From assembly GCA_038501625.1 (NCBI GenBank), contig JAZAYU010000258.1, positions 375,001 through 439,000 of the forward strand: a stretch of 64,000 bases of DNA, written 5' to 3'. A program made the position numbers and the translations under genes. Under the pieces are notes generated by a model, which worked only from the letters and a program-made list of their open reading frames with translations, did no database searches and was not told the DNA's origin. Position 1 is the first letter of the stretch, and every line of letters starts with the position of its first letter. Source of the DNA: Corbicula japonica (Eukaryota; Mollusca; Bivalvia; Venerida; Cyrenidae). Below, in pieces: positions 42,631-55,600 of the stretch.

Positions 42631-45057
42631 AGAATGTTGTGTTCCGCGGAACACATGTGTCGCCTGCATGGAAAACGTTGAAATGTGGGCCTATGTTTAA
42701 TCATATATAATAAAAATATTTTATTTAAGTTGATTTCAATACTACACCACAGAACACTTGTGTCATCTAAGTTGCATTTAAAAGGGGAATAACTGTAATA
42801 ATGGTGAAACAAGAGTAATCATCTTCAAAAATTGGTTTGTGCACGCAGATGAGTTATTCAAAGTATTAAGTGAATTGAACAAGTACTTTCCAGTTTACAG
42901 GCAACACTAAGTTTCATGTTACAGTTGCATTTGAAAGGGACATAACTCATAAAATTTTCAAACAGGAGTTATAATTTTTGTAGTTGTCGATGGCACTGTT
43001 CATGTCGATACAATCCAAGTATTAAATGAATAGGGCAAGTACTTTCAAATTATAAGCAACATTAAGTTTCATGTGAAATTTGCATTTGAAAAAAAAAGTC
43101 AAACAGGAGTTATGATTCTTGTTGTAACTGATGTTGTTGTTGTTCATGAAGATGATATATTCGAAGAGTGAATAGGACAAGTACTTTAAAAGTTAAAGGT
43201 AACATTAAGTTTCATGTTAAAGTTGTATATTAAAGGGACATAACTCATAAAATAGTCCAGCAGTTGTTATTATTCTTGTTCGTCATAATAACGCTGTTCA
43301 TGAAGGTGATTTATTTCCAATATCAAGAGAATTTTCAAAGTGAAAGTCAAAATTAAGTTTCATGTTAAAGTTGCATATGAAAGGGGCATAACTCAAAGTA
43401 TACTCAAACAGGAGTTATGATTCATAGTGTAATCAACGTTGTTGATCATGCTGATATTGTATTCCAAGTATGAAGTGAATAGGACAAGTACTTTCAAAGT
43501 TATAGGCAACATTAAGTTTTATATTAAAGTTGCATTTGAAAGGGGCATAACTAAAAAAATATTGAAACTGGAGTTATCAGTCTTGTCGTCACAGATGGCA
43601 TTGTTCATGCTGATGATATATTCCAAGTATGAAGTGAATAGGACAAGTACTTTCAAAGTTATAGGCACCATTAAGTTTTATATTAAAGTTGCATTTGAAA
43701 GGGGCATAACTCAAGAACTATTGAAACTGGAGTTATCAGTCTTGTTGTCACAGATGGCATTGTTCATGCTGATGATATATTCCAAGTATGAAGTGAATAG
43801 GACAAGTACTTTCAAAGTTATAGGCAACATTAAGTTTCAGATTAAAGTTGCATTTGAAAGGGGCATAACTCAAGAAATATTGAAACTGGAGTTATCATTC
43901 TTGTCATCACAGATGGCATTGTTCATGCTGATGATATATTCCAAGTATGAAGTGAATAGGACAAGTACTTTCAAAGTTATAGGCAACATTAAGTTTCAGA
44001 TTAAAGTTGCATATGAAAGGGGCACAACTCAAGAAATATTGAAACTGGAGTTATCAGTCTTGTCGTCACAGATAGCATTATTCATGCTGATGATATATTC
44101 CAAGTATGAAGTGAATAGAACAAGTACTTTAAAAGTTATAGGAAACATTAAGTTTCAGATTAAAGTTGCATTTGAAAGGGGCATAACTCAAGAAATATTG
44201 GAACTGGAGTTATCATTCTTGTCGTCACAGATGGCATTGTTCATGCTGATGATATATTCCAAGTATGAAGTGAATAGGACAAGTACTTTCAAAGTTATAG
44301 GCAACATTAAGTTTCAGATTAAAGTTGCATTTGAAAGGGGCATAACTCAAGAACTATTGAAACTGGAGTTATCAGTCTTGTTGTCACAGATGGCATTGTT
44401 CATGCTGATGATATATTCCAAGTATGAAGTGAATAGGACAAGTACTTTCAAAGTTATAGGAAACATTAAGTTTCAGATTAAAGTTGCATTTGAAAGGGGC
44501 ATAACTCAAGAAATATTGGAACTGGAGTTATCATTCTTGTCGTCACAGATGGCATTGTTCATGCTGATTATATATTCCAAGTATGAAGTGAATAGGACAA
44601 GTACTTTCAAAGTTATAGGCAACATTAAGTTTCAGATTAAAGTTGCATTTGAAAGGGGCATAACTCAAGAAATATTGAAACTGGAGTTATCGTTCTTGTC
44701 GTCACAGATGGCATTGTTCATGCTGATGATATATTCCAAGTATGAAGTGAATAGGACAAGTACTTTCAAAGTTATAGGAAACATTAAGTTTCAGATTAAA
44801 GTTGCATTTGAAAGGGGCATAACTCAAGAAATATTGAAACTGGAGTTATCATTCTTGTCGTCACAGATGGCATTGTTCATGCTGATGATATATTCCAAGT
44901 ATGAAGTGAATAGGACAAGTACTTTCAAAGTTATAGGCAACATTAAGTTTCAGATTAAAGTTGGGGGACTACCAGACGACGACGACGACGACGACGACGC
45001 CGCCGCCGGACAATAGCATCCCTATGTGTCTACCTGCTATCGCAGGCGACACAAAAA
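42631..45057. mobile_element. helitron-like/pearl-like element with 159-bp tandem core (HINE-D)
   Basis: Left end AGAATGTTGTGTTCCGCGGA with a small GTTCCGCGGAAC palindrome and TGTGTCGCCTGC. Several decayed units follow, then about ten near-identical 159-bp units (43480-44960) with TTCCAAGTATGAAGTGAATA, GGACAAGTACTTTCAAAG and GAAAGGGGCATAACTCAAGA. Then come a (GAC)n(GCC)n microsatellite and a right end with hairpin CCTGC-TATC-GCAGG and GCGACACAAAAA, the inverse of the left GTGTCGCCTGC. Decay on one side and homogeneity on the other suggest recent amplification of part of the array. Confidence 0.8.
43480..44965. repeat. homogeneous 159-bp tandem array within HINE-D
   Basis: About nine to ten units differ at only a few positions. 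159 is divisible by three and one plus-strand frame has no stop, creating a 525-residue repetitive ORF that I treat as an artefact. Confidence 0.9.
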
Positions 45058-45316
45058 CAGTACTTGTTGTTTCTAGGCCTTGCAGAGCTGGTTCACAAAA
45101 TATCTTTGGCTGAATTTTAAGATGGCCTTCAACCAATAAATGTATTTTTTTTACATATTTTTAAAGCTTTTTAAACAATATACTTTATTTTTTCAACTAA
45201 GCTAGATTTGGGTTCTAAAAGATTTGAAAATTAAAAAGGAAACTGATTACACAATATTTTACGTACACAGGTTTAAGCAAAAGATTTAGTTAGTACAGAT
45301 TACAGAAATTTTACTG
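45058..45316. other. probable TARDBP 3' flank, nothing recognised
   Basis: TTTATT at 45184-45189 reads AATAAA on the minus strand and could serve TARDBP. No other feature. Confidence 0.3.
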
Positions 45317-45452
45317 GGTCCAAAATTATAAAACTGAGAATATAGACCAGTCTCAAATCTCAAGGATCTGATTGGATGAAATGGAGAGTTGACTCCATTT
45401 CAGCCAATCAGATGCTAGAGATTTGAGACTGCTCTTCAATTTCAATTTTATA
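45317..45452. mobile_element. PalA palindromic MITE, copy 11 (probable TARDBP 3' UTR)
   Basis: GGTCCAAAATTATAAAACTG ... GATTGGATGAAATGGAGAG, then CCATTTCAGCCAATCAGATG ... CAATTTTATAGGTAATC. If the TARDBP transcript runs past 45317 it would carry this hairpin. Confidence 0.8.
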
Positions 45453-45826
45453 GGTAATCTTTTGTGGTATCAGCCAAGATATTAAGTTAACCTACATATG
45501 CTGAGGTAGCTTAACAGTATTTATAATTTAAGTAAAAATATTTAACAGCCTTAGGACAGTTAACACATATCAAATATGCTAAAAATTAAAGGTAAATCTA
45601 CTTTAATGTTAAAATTGAAACATCAATTTAAGAAAAACATTTAAAACATTAAAAGGAAACATTCACTTGTAATACACAGAAAGAATCTACAACAAAATCA
45701 TAGCCTACAAAGTCAAAGAAGGAATAGGACAAAGAAACCATGTAAAACGCAAAGTACTGTTCACATCAGATAATCTGCCATCACTTTTCATCACTACATT
45801 CAAGTATAAACATAACAATCATCTAT
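45453..45826 (-). other. TARDBP 3' UTR region
   Basis: AT-rich sequence directly after the TARDBP stop. No long GT/UG tract of the kind TDP-43 binds stands out here. Confidence 0.4.
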
Positions 45827-46630
45827 TCAGGTCCACGCACCTCCAGTCTGTTTGGGTGGAGCTGCTCCCCATCCCCCTACACCGGGACTTGTACTTTGAT
45901 GCGGGGGTATCTCACCTCCCTGGTTGCCACCCCAACCCAGGAAACTGTTGTTCCCAGCAGAGACTACAGTAGCGGTGTTAACTTGACTGTTACCTATACT
46001 ACCAAAAGACTGTGGAGGCTGAGGTTGTTGTGAAGGCTGGGCATTCTGTGCTTCAACTGCAGTTGGGACTGGTGGTGGTAGAGGGGTTCCTCCACTCACA
46101 GGTGTCGGACCACCAGGCTGGTTTACAACCCCAACAGGTCCCCAGCCACCTTGACCACTCAGCATTGCCTGGGCAGCAGCAATCATAGCTGGGTTCAACT
46201 GGAAGGCTCCAAGGCTCATACCCATGTTGTTAGGTACACCAGGGGGCACCTGTCCCTGTAAATGAGGCTGTGCAGCTCCGCGTCCGCCACCCTGGCTCCA
46301 GGGTGTGTGACTGTAACCACCCTGACTGTAGGCCTGCTGCCCCTGATTCATGCCTGTTTTGCGAGTGTCCATTTGCTTGTCGTAAGTCTTTGGTGCGGCG
46401 TTACTTATGTGCACACTTGCTCCTTTAATGATATGATCCTCACCGCACAAGGCCTGCGCTATTTCTGGATCAGAAAATGTGACAAAGGCAAATGCTCGAA
46501 AAGGTCTGGGAATGAAAACGTCCACAACTTCACCAAATTTGTTGAAGTAGGACCTGAGATCTTCTGCAGTCATATCCTCTGTACAACGACCTACAAACAC
46601 CTTCCGGTTTACCAGGTTGTCTTTGGCTTC
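45827..46630 (-). CDS. TARDBP: TARDBP exon 4: RRM2 and C-terminal low-complexity domain
   Basis: Acceptor AATGTTCCAG, phase 0. Encodes [55 protein letters not shown], then a Gly/Gln/Pro-rich tail. The tail keeps [20 protein letters not shown], the helix that drives self-association in vertebrates, with [13 protein letters not shown] near the end. It has more Pro and fewer Asn/Ser repeats than the human tail. Stop at 45827-45829. Confidence 0.97.
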   Translation of the reverse strand, partial: EAKDNLVNRKVFVGRCTEDMTAEDLRSYFNKFGEVVDVFIPRPFRAFAFVTFSDPEIAQALCGEDHIIKGASVHISNAAPKTYDKQMDTRKTGMNQGQQAYSQGGYSHTPWSQGGGRGAAQPHLQGQVPPGVPNNMGMSLGAFQLNPAMIAAAQAMLSGQGGWGPVGVVNQPGGPTPVSGGTPLPPPVPTAVEAQNAQPSQQPQPPQSFGSIGNSQVNTATVVSAGNNSFLGWGGNQGGEIPPHQSTSPGVGGWGAAPPKQTGGAWT

Positions 46631-49600
46631 CTGGAACATTTGAAAAACAAACCAGTTTAATAAAATAATCATTAAAAGGTGCAACATTTTTTTGTTGATG
46701 CTTGTTATGTAAAAAATATACTAATTTGCATATTAGCAAGGCCTGTCCACACCAAAGAGAGAAAACTTATATCTTATCCACACAGTACCCATTTAATCAC
46801 ACGCACCAACAAATAGATCCTGATCAGACTGGAGGGATATGCATGCTAATTTTGATCTAAACTACAGTGTAGATCATGATCAATGGGATATTAACCCATA
46901 TCAATGGAGCGAAGAGTTTAACTTGCAAAATGTATGGAGTGTATTTTACTTCTAGCAATATGGCACCTAAATTACCTGTAGATAATTATACTTTTCTTCT
47001 ATCAAAATAAATAATTATTTAACACAGCAAGTAGATTACAGCACTTTAGTTAATTTTACGGAGAACAACAGTCTTCACTGCGCTGTCATACTATTTTCAT
47101 ATAATGTTGTTGTTATCCTTTTATTTGTTTGTGATTCATTTCCTGTTGCAAAACTTGTTACTCAACAACTTCCAGTTGTTTTGACAACTATTCTAACCAG
47201 AAAACACATTCCAGAACCAGAGGTCATTGACAATATTTGTAACTGGATAACATTTATTATTAATCAACTCTTTGAAGTTTAAATACAGGCATAAATTATG
47301 CCATAATCACCACATATGCAAAAAACTTAAACTTCAATATAATTATTTGTTATAAATTCATCACCCTTTACTTATTATATACGCATTTTTAGTTTTTTAC
47401 CCATGTGGGACCAGTGTAGATCCAGATCAGTTGGCACATCAATGCTGTCTTATCAGGATCTACACTGCTCCCTTTTAGATTCATTGGGTTATTTATGATC
47501 AAGAAGTGACCAGTGTAGATCCTGATCAGAGTGCTGGCTGTTCTGGATCTGCACTGGACGCAAATGCATTAAATTGCGTATACATATAGAAAAGGGATAA
47601 TTTGTTTCTGTTGGCAACCTTATCCAAATGTATCTAGCCAAAAGTGCATTGCTCTATTAAGGCAGCAAATTCAAGTTAATAACACACGACATATTCACTA
47701 AAACACTACAACTTGTGATCTACATGTATTAGCTTAATTGAATTCTCAGCCATCCCATCAAACATGTTAGTCATTAAATATATATTAAGAATCTGACATG
47801 AAGTGTCATTATGTACACAAATTAGTATTAACCAAGTTCAGGGAAATTGTTTCTTAGTGGCCTAACAATGAATTTGATGGATAGGTTTTTGCGTGAATGA
47901 AATATAAGGGATGAAGATTGTAAAACTGAGATTGGAAACCAATCTCAAATCTCAAGCATCTGACTGGCTGAAATGGTAACTGGTCTTAAATATACCAGTT
48001 TTATATCCTTAGGCACATGTGCTTTTAAATATTAAGATAAAAAACCAAAACACTCTCCATCTGAAGACATCTGCAGCTTAGGGTTTTAAACAAGTTGCAT
48101 TTCTTGTTATTTTTACTTGTGTTTCAACTTTTAAAATATATTTTATACTCTCTATAAAAAGAAACGCAAATATTACATAATTATGATTCTTTGCAATTAC
48201 AAAAATATCAGTTTACACAAATGTGCAAGAAGATCTTCCAAACAATTTGACTGTGAAATATTTTATAGAAATTCGGCTCAGGTTTTTTAAAAGATTTTAA
48301 AACATTTTTTTTTAGAATTTTCTTCATGGACATGCCCAATCACTTTTTAAATGAAACATCACAGCTTAAAGATGACCTAACAATCAATGTAAAGAGGGTA
48401 ACTACGGAAGGAAGATAATTCAGTATTTTAATAACAGCTATAAAACAGTGCACATGCAGTCAGTCGACATTGTCGCCATTTGCGATAATTTTACGTTTTT
48501 TGTCGATTATTTTATAAAAATTGGCAGTAAAAATTGGCGATTAAATAATTGTCGAAAAAAGCAAGATATTGTTAGCTAATTTGCATTCACTTTGCCCTGG
48601 GCGTTCGCCACATTTCTGATAATTGTGGGTCGTTAATCCCCTAACTGAACTAAGAGTGTCACTAAAGATAATCACCTTGGCGTCCTTGCCTACGGGTCAA
48701 TGATTGATGTTTGTAATCGGTAAACTTTGGGTATTTCCATACGTCATGACAAAGGAATTCTAAGGTTGTTACTGTTGCTTTTTATAGCTATTATGGGTTC
48801 CCCTATCATATGTTTAACAAAGCAGACAAATATTTTAAGAATAAAAATAAATGAAGTATTCATTTTTTTCTAACCTTATAGTAAATACGGGCTAAATTAT
48901 AAATTCATTCTAGAAGCAAAAACCTAGCTGGATACTGTACCTCAAGTGATGAATAGGATGAAAATTCGCGGTTTTTTGCCGATTTTTTAACCATGTTATC
49001 GGAGAAAATACTTTCTATTTTCTCATAAAATATAAAATGTGTTTAATCAGCTGCTTTGGTTATTTTTTGCTTTGGAAATGTTTTTTCACATTGCAATTTT
49101 CTGCTGATTTATTAGTAATTACGTTTGTCATCCATTTTCAAGAAGTCTATTTTTGACATACCATCAGTCTAGTGGCCTACTGCACAGTAAATGGATCAAT
49201 TGTGTTAGCATGTGGACCAAAAAATAAAGTTGTAGATATTCTATTGATTTTGATATATTTTTAAACCTTGAACATTCAATTTTCAGAAAAAGTACAGGAG
49301 AGGATAACTTTTTTCCAATTTTTTTCTATCTGAGCCTTGCAATCCAATGAGGTGTGCTTGGGGACGGACGTTACTAGTGCACAGAAAACCAGCTGTTTTG
49401 AAGCCATGTATTATACCTCATAAACTTTTTTGGGGATTTTTCGCATGTCTAGACATATCTTTACCAGAATAAGTATCAAGCAACTTACAGAAAATACTTT
49501 TTTCACAAAAAAAATGGAAAATATTAAATTTTTCTGAAATCTGTCAACATTTTTTATTTTATTTTTTAATTGGGCCATTGAAAACTGTTTTATTTTTTGA

Positions 49601-52600
49601 AAAAGCACATTAAAAACCATGAAAAAAGTACAAAGATTAATAAACAACAACAGTTTTTATTATTTTATAAAGCACATGTTAACACTATATGATCAAAGAA
49701 TATAGGTGCTTAGGGGGACGGACGTTACATGTAACAGTATTGAAGATACTGGCTTCACTCTTTCATATTATGTAACTATATATTCCCTCAGTTCATCATG
49801 CTATTAAATAAAGATCATTTAATATCATTGGAGATCAGTTTAATTACTATTTGTAGTAATTATAAGGCTTGTAACACACACACAACTTTAAATCCATTGA
49901 AACTAACGCGGCAGCCTGTTAAAATTAACATCATCACATAAGTTTATATCCTTTCAGCACATCTAACTGACTAATACTTAGTTCGAAATGACATTTAAGC
50001 CTAGAACCTGTATACACCATTCCAGGCTGTGGCAAACAGCAAACCACATCTGTTAGTAACTGCCATGATTCATCACTTGTATCAGGATACTGATAATATT
50101 TTCCACATTTTTCCAGAAACTCAACATAAATTTCGTTGCCATCAATTTCACAGCACTTTGCAAAGAAACACTTAGTTGAGTCTTTGGTTTTGAATCTTAT
50201 TGCAACAAAATCATTTTCTTTGGGGAGAGTGGGTAAGTTTTCATTGTCTTTGAGGGGGGAGTCGGAATTTTCAGGTATTTTTTTCTCTCTAGCCTTTTCT
50301 CTTATTGCCTCCATATTGTAATTAACTGAGCTGTTAAAGACAACTTATACATTCAACCATCTTCTTTGTAACTGTTAGCAACAGCTGATTTTCAGTATTA
50401 ATTAATAATATCAACTTAACTAATTTACATAATTATATCCTTTTATGGATTATGATTTATTGTTTGGCATGAAAAAATAGCTTTAAACACTCCCAGTTAA
50501 TTTTTCATCCAATCACTGTCAAGTTCTTGTGATTAAGCTAATAAGGCAATGGGCCTTGTGTTTTATGACCATGTTGCATAATTGCATCAGCAGGGAACAT
50601 GTCTAATCAGCAGGGGGTGTGATATATGTCCTTTGAAGATCAATAGTGCACACTGTAGGAGATTAAAGATGTGTTAATTGAGGGTAAAAGTGTTGTTTTA
50701 AGAAACTGACTAGGGATTAAATATGCTAATTAATGGTCCCAATGTTGTTTTAAGTGACAGGTTTATGTGATTTTCGCAACTGAAAGTGCTCTTAACTGAA
50801 CTGCAAAATATAGTCCCAGGAAAGTTAAAAACAAATCATAATGCATTTTAAATGATTAAAAATTGAATAAAAAGAACAAATAACTTAGAATACCATATAT
50901 TCAGACTTATAATTACAGAAAATAAAAGAGAAAACCATGAAACCTTGTTTTCTTACTTCTAAATAACATTTCATAATTTTTGTAACGTCCGTCCCCCTTT
51001 CTTAAATGCAGAATATTTGATTAAATTCATTCAACACAGAATGATATTTCCTTTTAATAGTTTGAAAATGCTGTTGGTGGTAAAAAAATAGAACATTTGG
51101 TGTGAAAAAGAGCAATATGTTAAAAAATATAAGTTTCTTTATTAAATTTCACAACTAGAAACCAATGGAATTTTATGCTTTAGAGATTTGTGTCAGTACA
51201 AACATTCACACATATTTCTGTGGAGTTTTTTGTTTGAAATATTTAGGAAAATGTTAAGCCATTAAAAAGAAACAAAAAAAAAATAAGTTCCTACTAATAC
51301 ATTGATCAATAATGAGCATGAAAGAACATGTATCAAAGGGGACGGACGTTACAGGGACGGACGTTACATTTCAATTTCACATAAAGTGTTATAATTTTTT
51401 ACAGCCTTAACTTAGAGATGTTAAATTATATTTTTCTAATATCTGCCATCTGAGAGCTTGAGAAGTGGGTATTTTTTAATTACTTTGATCATTTTTTAAA
51501 AAGATATTGAGGGGGGACGGACGTTACCATTTTTTAGGGACAAACCGATTCAACATACTGAAATTGTTGATAGAAAAATTCTATGCTCTGACCTATAAAA
51601 ATCTAGTTATTTTCCCATTAAGTGAACATAATGAAATGTATGTAGCAGGAAATCAAGCTTTATATATTACTTTTAATGATATTTTGAAGGCCATAAAGTT
51701 CAAGGACATTTTTTTGGTGAAGCCATCTTACATGGCACTGTCGTTAGTGTTTCTTAAATTGTGAGTGAACTAGCCGTCATAGAACTATGTATTATACATA
51801 AAAATAACCGCAACTAAATTGCCTAAAAGGAACAACAAAAGAAAACTCACTATATAATAGTAGAATAAAATTACAGATTGATGAAAACATGGCAATTTTT
51901 AGATGCTAACATCTTACATGCAAAAATGGGCCATTTTCAACACTTTGAAGTGCTCCCACAACATTTGTAGCGATGCTAACTTCAAAAGGCAGAAAGTGCA
52001 TCTGCAAAATGTTGTTAGGTAACATATAAAGTGAAAATTATTAATGAAAGACACTTCTTTCAATAAAATCATGTCACTTACATGATTTTTTAAAAAATTG
52101 ATCCATTTACTGTGCAGTAGGCATAGTCCCGAATAGTCTTTGCAACCACCCATTAGCATATAAACTCATCCAAGGCAGAAAATTTATGTAAAATAAATTA
52201 TTTTGCCCAAAACTTTAATGCAATATCTTACATACAAATAACAAGTTTAGATAGCAGTGAATCCAATTGATTTTGTCTGCAACAGTTAAGTGAAGAATGC
52301 CTTATTATTAAAAAATCGTCTGTAATTTTACATAAAGCCAATTATTTTCTTTGACTAGGTTAAATTAATAAAGTAATAATTAACAGTTAATCTTCATAAC
52401 ATAGATGTTATCTTAGATAAAATCATGTGAATTAAAAAAAGAAACAAACAAATAATTTTAATGCTATTTCCCACGCATGCAATTATAATGCTATTTCCCA
52501 CACATGTGGAAACAACGCGTGAAACTTTGACTAATTTATTTTTCAAAAATTTTGTGGCTATTATTTTAAAACAGCCAGCGTGAGCACTGTAAAACAACAA

Positions 52601-55600
52601 CCTATGCTACCAAAGAGCATGGGTTCCAGTAGCTGCTGAATCTCAAGGGTCATTTTAATCAATTTTTAAGGGAATCTGCCAATTATTAGCCAAAATACTC
52701 CTAATTTATTGAAAAAAATGACCATTCAGCTACAAAACATAGGGGTCAAAATGAGGCTTTTTGGAAATTTCAAGAGTCAAAGGGTCATCTATTGGGTCAA
52801 ATGGAACCCGTGAAAGAATAATCTAATTTTTCAAACAGATGTATATAAATGAAATGTAGCTTTATTATTATAGTTCTAGCTCAATACTGAAAAAAAAGTT
52901 TAAGCCTTTATTATTATATTTATTTTGATTTGTTAGTTTTATATATTATGCTGAGTACGCTAACTTTATTCAAGGTGACTTTAAAAAATTCACAGTGCAA
53001 GTAAACCCTGTGAAAAGCTTTCTGTATAAAAATATGTAGTAAAAATAGGAGATAACTTTGTAAGTATGAGAAGAAGAGATGCTTTTGTTTTGCACATACT
53101 CTCCTGACTAAATGTCTTCTCCACAGATGACAAGAGTATATTAATTTAAACAGAATACACCTACCACTTTGGAATTTGGAATCCTAACATCACACCATCT
53201 GCCATCTATATGATGACGCTGCGCCATACACTTCACCTGTGCATCATAATCGGCAAATCGTATAAAACCAAAGCCTTTAGAATGGGATGTTTTGGGGTCT
53301 TTCTTCACCTAAAAAAGTATACCTGATTAAACTTCAATGATCAATGCTAAAAGTAGTACGAAACAAAAGTGCAGATTTACCTCTGCACCGAGTCCAATGG
53401 TTCACTATATTTCCCAAGAGGAGAACGCATGGATCAATTTGATTTTCAGGAGGGAATCACGTTTTGTGGTTAGTAAATCGTCTCACATTTCCTTGATAAT
53501 GCAAATATCAGATAAAGTCTCATAAAGATATTGCCCATGCTGATCTCCTATATTTACTTTAGGATGTACTAAGTTCACTTCAATGCACATATTAAGCTAA
53601 TACTAATTCAATTGTAAGTTACAACACCAGGGCAAATTGGCCCATGTAGCTTGAGTATTTTATATTAAACTGAAATTCAACAATAGTCACATGGCTTTTA
53701 TTGCTGTAAAAAATAATACGATAAACAATACAAAACAATCTAGTTTTTTACCCCCAGATGACCAAATTTATCACTTGTACAAGAAATCAAGAATTACGAT
53801 TGGTTATAATCTGATGGAAATGGTTGCCTATGTTTTTTTTCAAATTAACCAAGCGACCTAATTTTTGACCCCAGATGACCTAGTTTCAAAATAGTTACAG
53901 TATCAGATAGGTTCAGTTGAATAATAAATAAATAACAAATATCTTATCTCCAGCAACTGAATTTACCATTTCATCTTTAAAATATTTTAGTCTAACAGTC
54001 TATAGTATCAGAAGTCTATTCTAGTCTTAATATACATGTATTGCACTCCCAATATTCAATCAATAAAAATTTATAATAAAATGTAAAATTGCAATTTAAT
54101 ACTAAAATCAAAAACAGTAACTTATGAACAGCTACATGTATATACTTAGAATAACCCTTTTCTCTATAGACACACCTTAATTGCAAGGGTGAACAGTTTA
54201 GATCCAGATCAGCCAGCACATCCTTGCCTTCTGATCAGGATCTAAAATGTTTGCTTTTTTATTCATTAGGTTATTTTTGACCAAAATGCGACCAGTGCAG
54301 ATCCTGATCAGATGGCATGGATGTGCCGGCTGATCTGGATCTACACTGGTCGCACATGAGTAAAAAGGCGTATATATGGAGGAAAGGGATAATTGCTTTA
54401 CATACATGTACAATTATCTTAGAGAAGACCTTCAAAACTGATAAGGAACATAGTCATCTTACTTTAATACTTGAACAGTCGGATAAAATTTACAGTTTTA
54501 ATGTTTAATTAAATAGAAAATAACACTAACATCACAGACATCCCTTTGCTGGTTCACCTTTGTATGCTACACATATTTCAAGTTGCTCATGTCTGCTTGC
54601 GCTCAAGAACAACAAACTCACATAAACAGTATTTATTTTAATTCAACAAAATAATTTAAGACCTATTTTGTAACATAATACTTAAGATATATCAGTATCA
54701 TGCAAAATATTAAATTTGAACATCATGCGGTACCTGGACCATTAGAAGTTCCCCAAATTGTGAGAAATACTTCCGCAAGTCATCCTCGATACTCTTCCAT
54801 GGCAATCCAAGCACAATAAGGTCACTACACCTGGCAGATCTTTCACGCTTCAGTCTCAATGACGCTGCGGAGGACAACTCTGCTATTTCATCCTTTTTCT
54901 TACTACCATCTAAAAGTAAAAAGTTATTTTATGTTCTCATTATTTCTATTTACTTTTAAGGTGCTATCTTTCATCTCAAAGAAGTAATAAAATTGTAGTA
55001 TGGAATGAAGTATTCTCAGGGCTCTAACTAGATTTCCAAATCAGGGAGAAGTTTTTGTCATAATTTTACTTGTTACGAAGAAGTTTGGAGTTAACAGCAT
55101 TCTTTCCCTATATATTATAAAGACAATTGTCTATGCAAAATGACTTCCCCCATGGGAAAGAAGGGAGGTCTGGTCACTTTGGGGAGACCACTTCTCCTGA
55201 GTCTCCCAAGTGAGAGCCCTGATTCTGTTAAAAAGGGATAAAAAACATGACATGCACCCCCCACCCCTAGATAACTTGCACCTCTAGCAAGCTGGGGCAT
55301 TTAAGATTTCGCAAACTTGGATTGAGTCTGCTTGAATATTCCTAATGACAACCCTGCATTGATGTCATTAGCTTATAAAACAATGTGTTTTGTTTGATAA
55401 ATCAAATAAACCATTGCTAAATTACTGATAGAACTATAAATTTTACCAATAGAACAATAAACAAGGGGTTTTTCAAAACATAATTAAATTTCTGTGTGCG
55501 AACAACTGTACATTTTAATTCAATGACTTTATTTGATGCTTTTGGTAAAACAACAAACATGCATTTACAGTGAAATACCTATGTAATAAACAAATTGATC

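Larger units (their letters stand above)
49176..52121. repeat. 26-bp perfect inverted repeat bracketing 2.9 kb of TARDBP intron 3
   Basis: The arm at 49176-49201 begins CCTACTGCACAGTAAATGG and is repeated inverted at 52096-52121. Homology stops on both sides of each arm. Between them lie six GGGGACGGACGTTAC motifs and the 126-residue ORF. The arms are not clearly at the ends of a transposon. Confidence 0.75.

Noticed and set aside
43439..45016. 525-codon ORF of 53-residue repeats
   Set aside because: It runs through a 159-bp tandem array. 159 is divisible by three, so any stop-free unit gives a long ORF. There is no codon bias or domain, and the same unit carries stops in decayed copies.
51507..51764. 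85-codon ORF beginning with GDGRY from the GGACGGACGTTAC motif
   Set aside because: The other copies of the motif are not followed by similar reading frames, so coding does not explain the motif.
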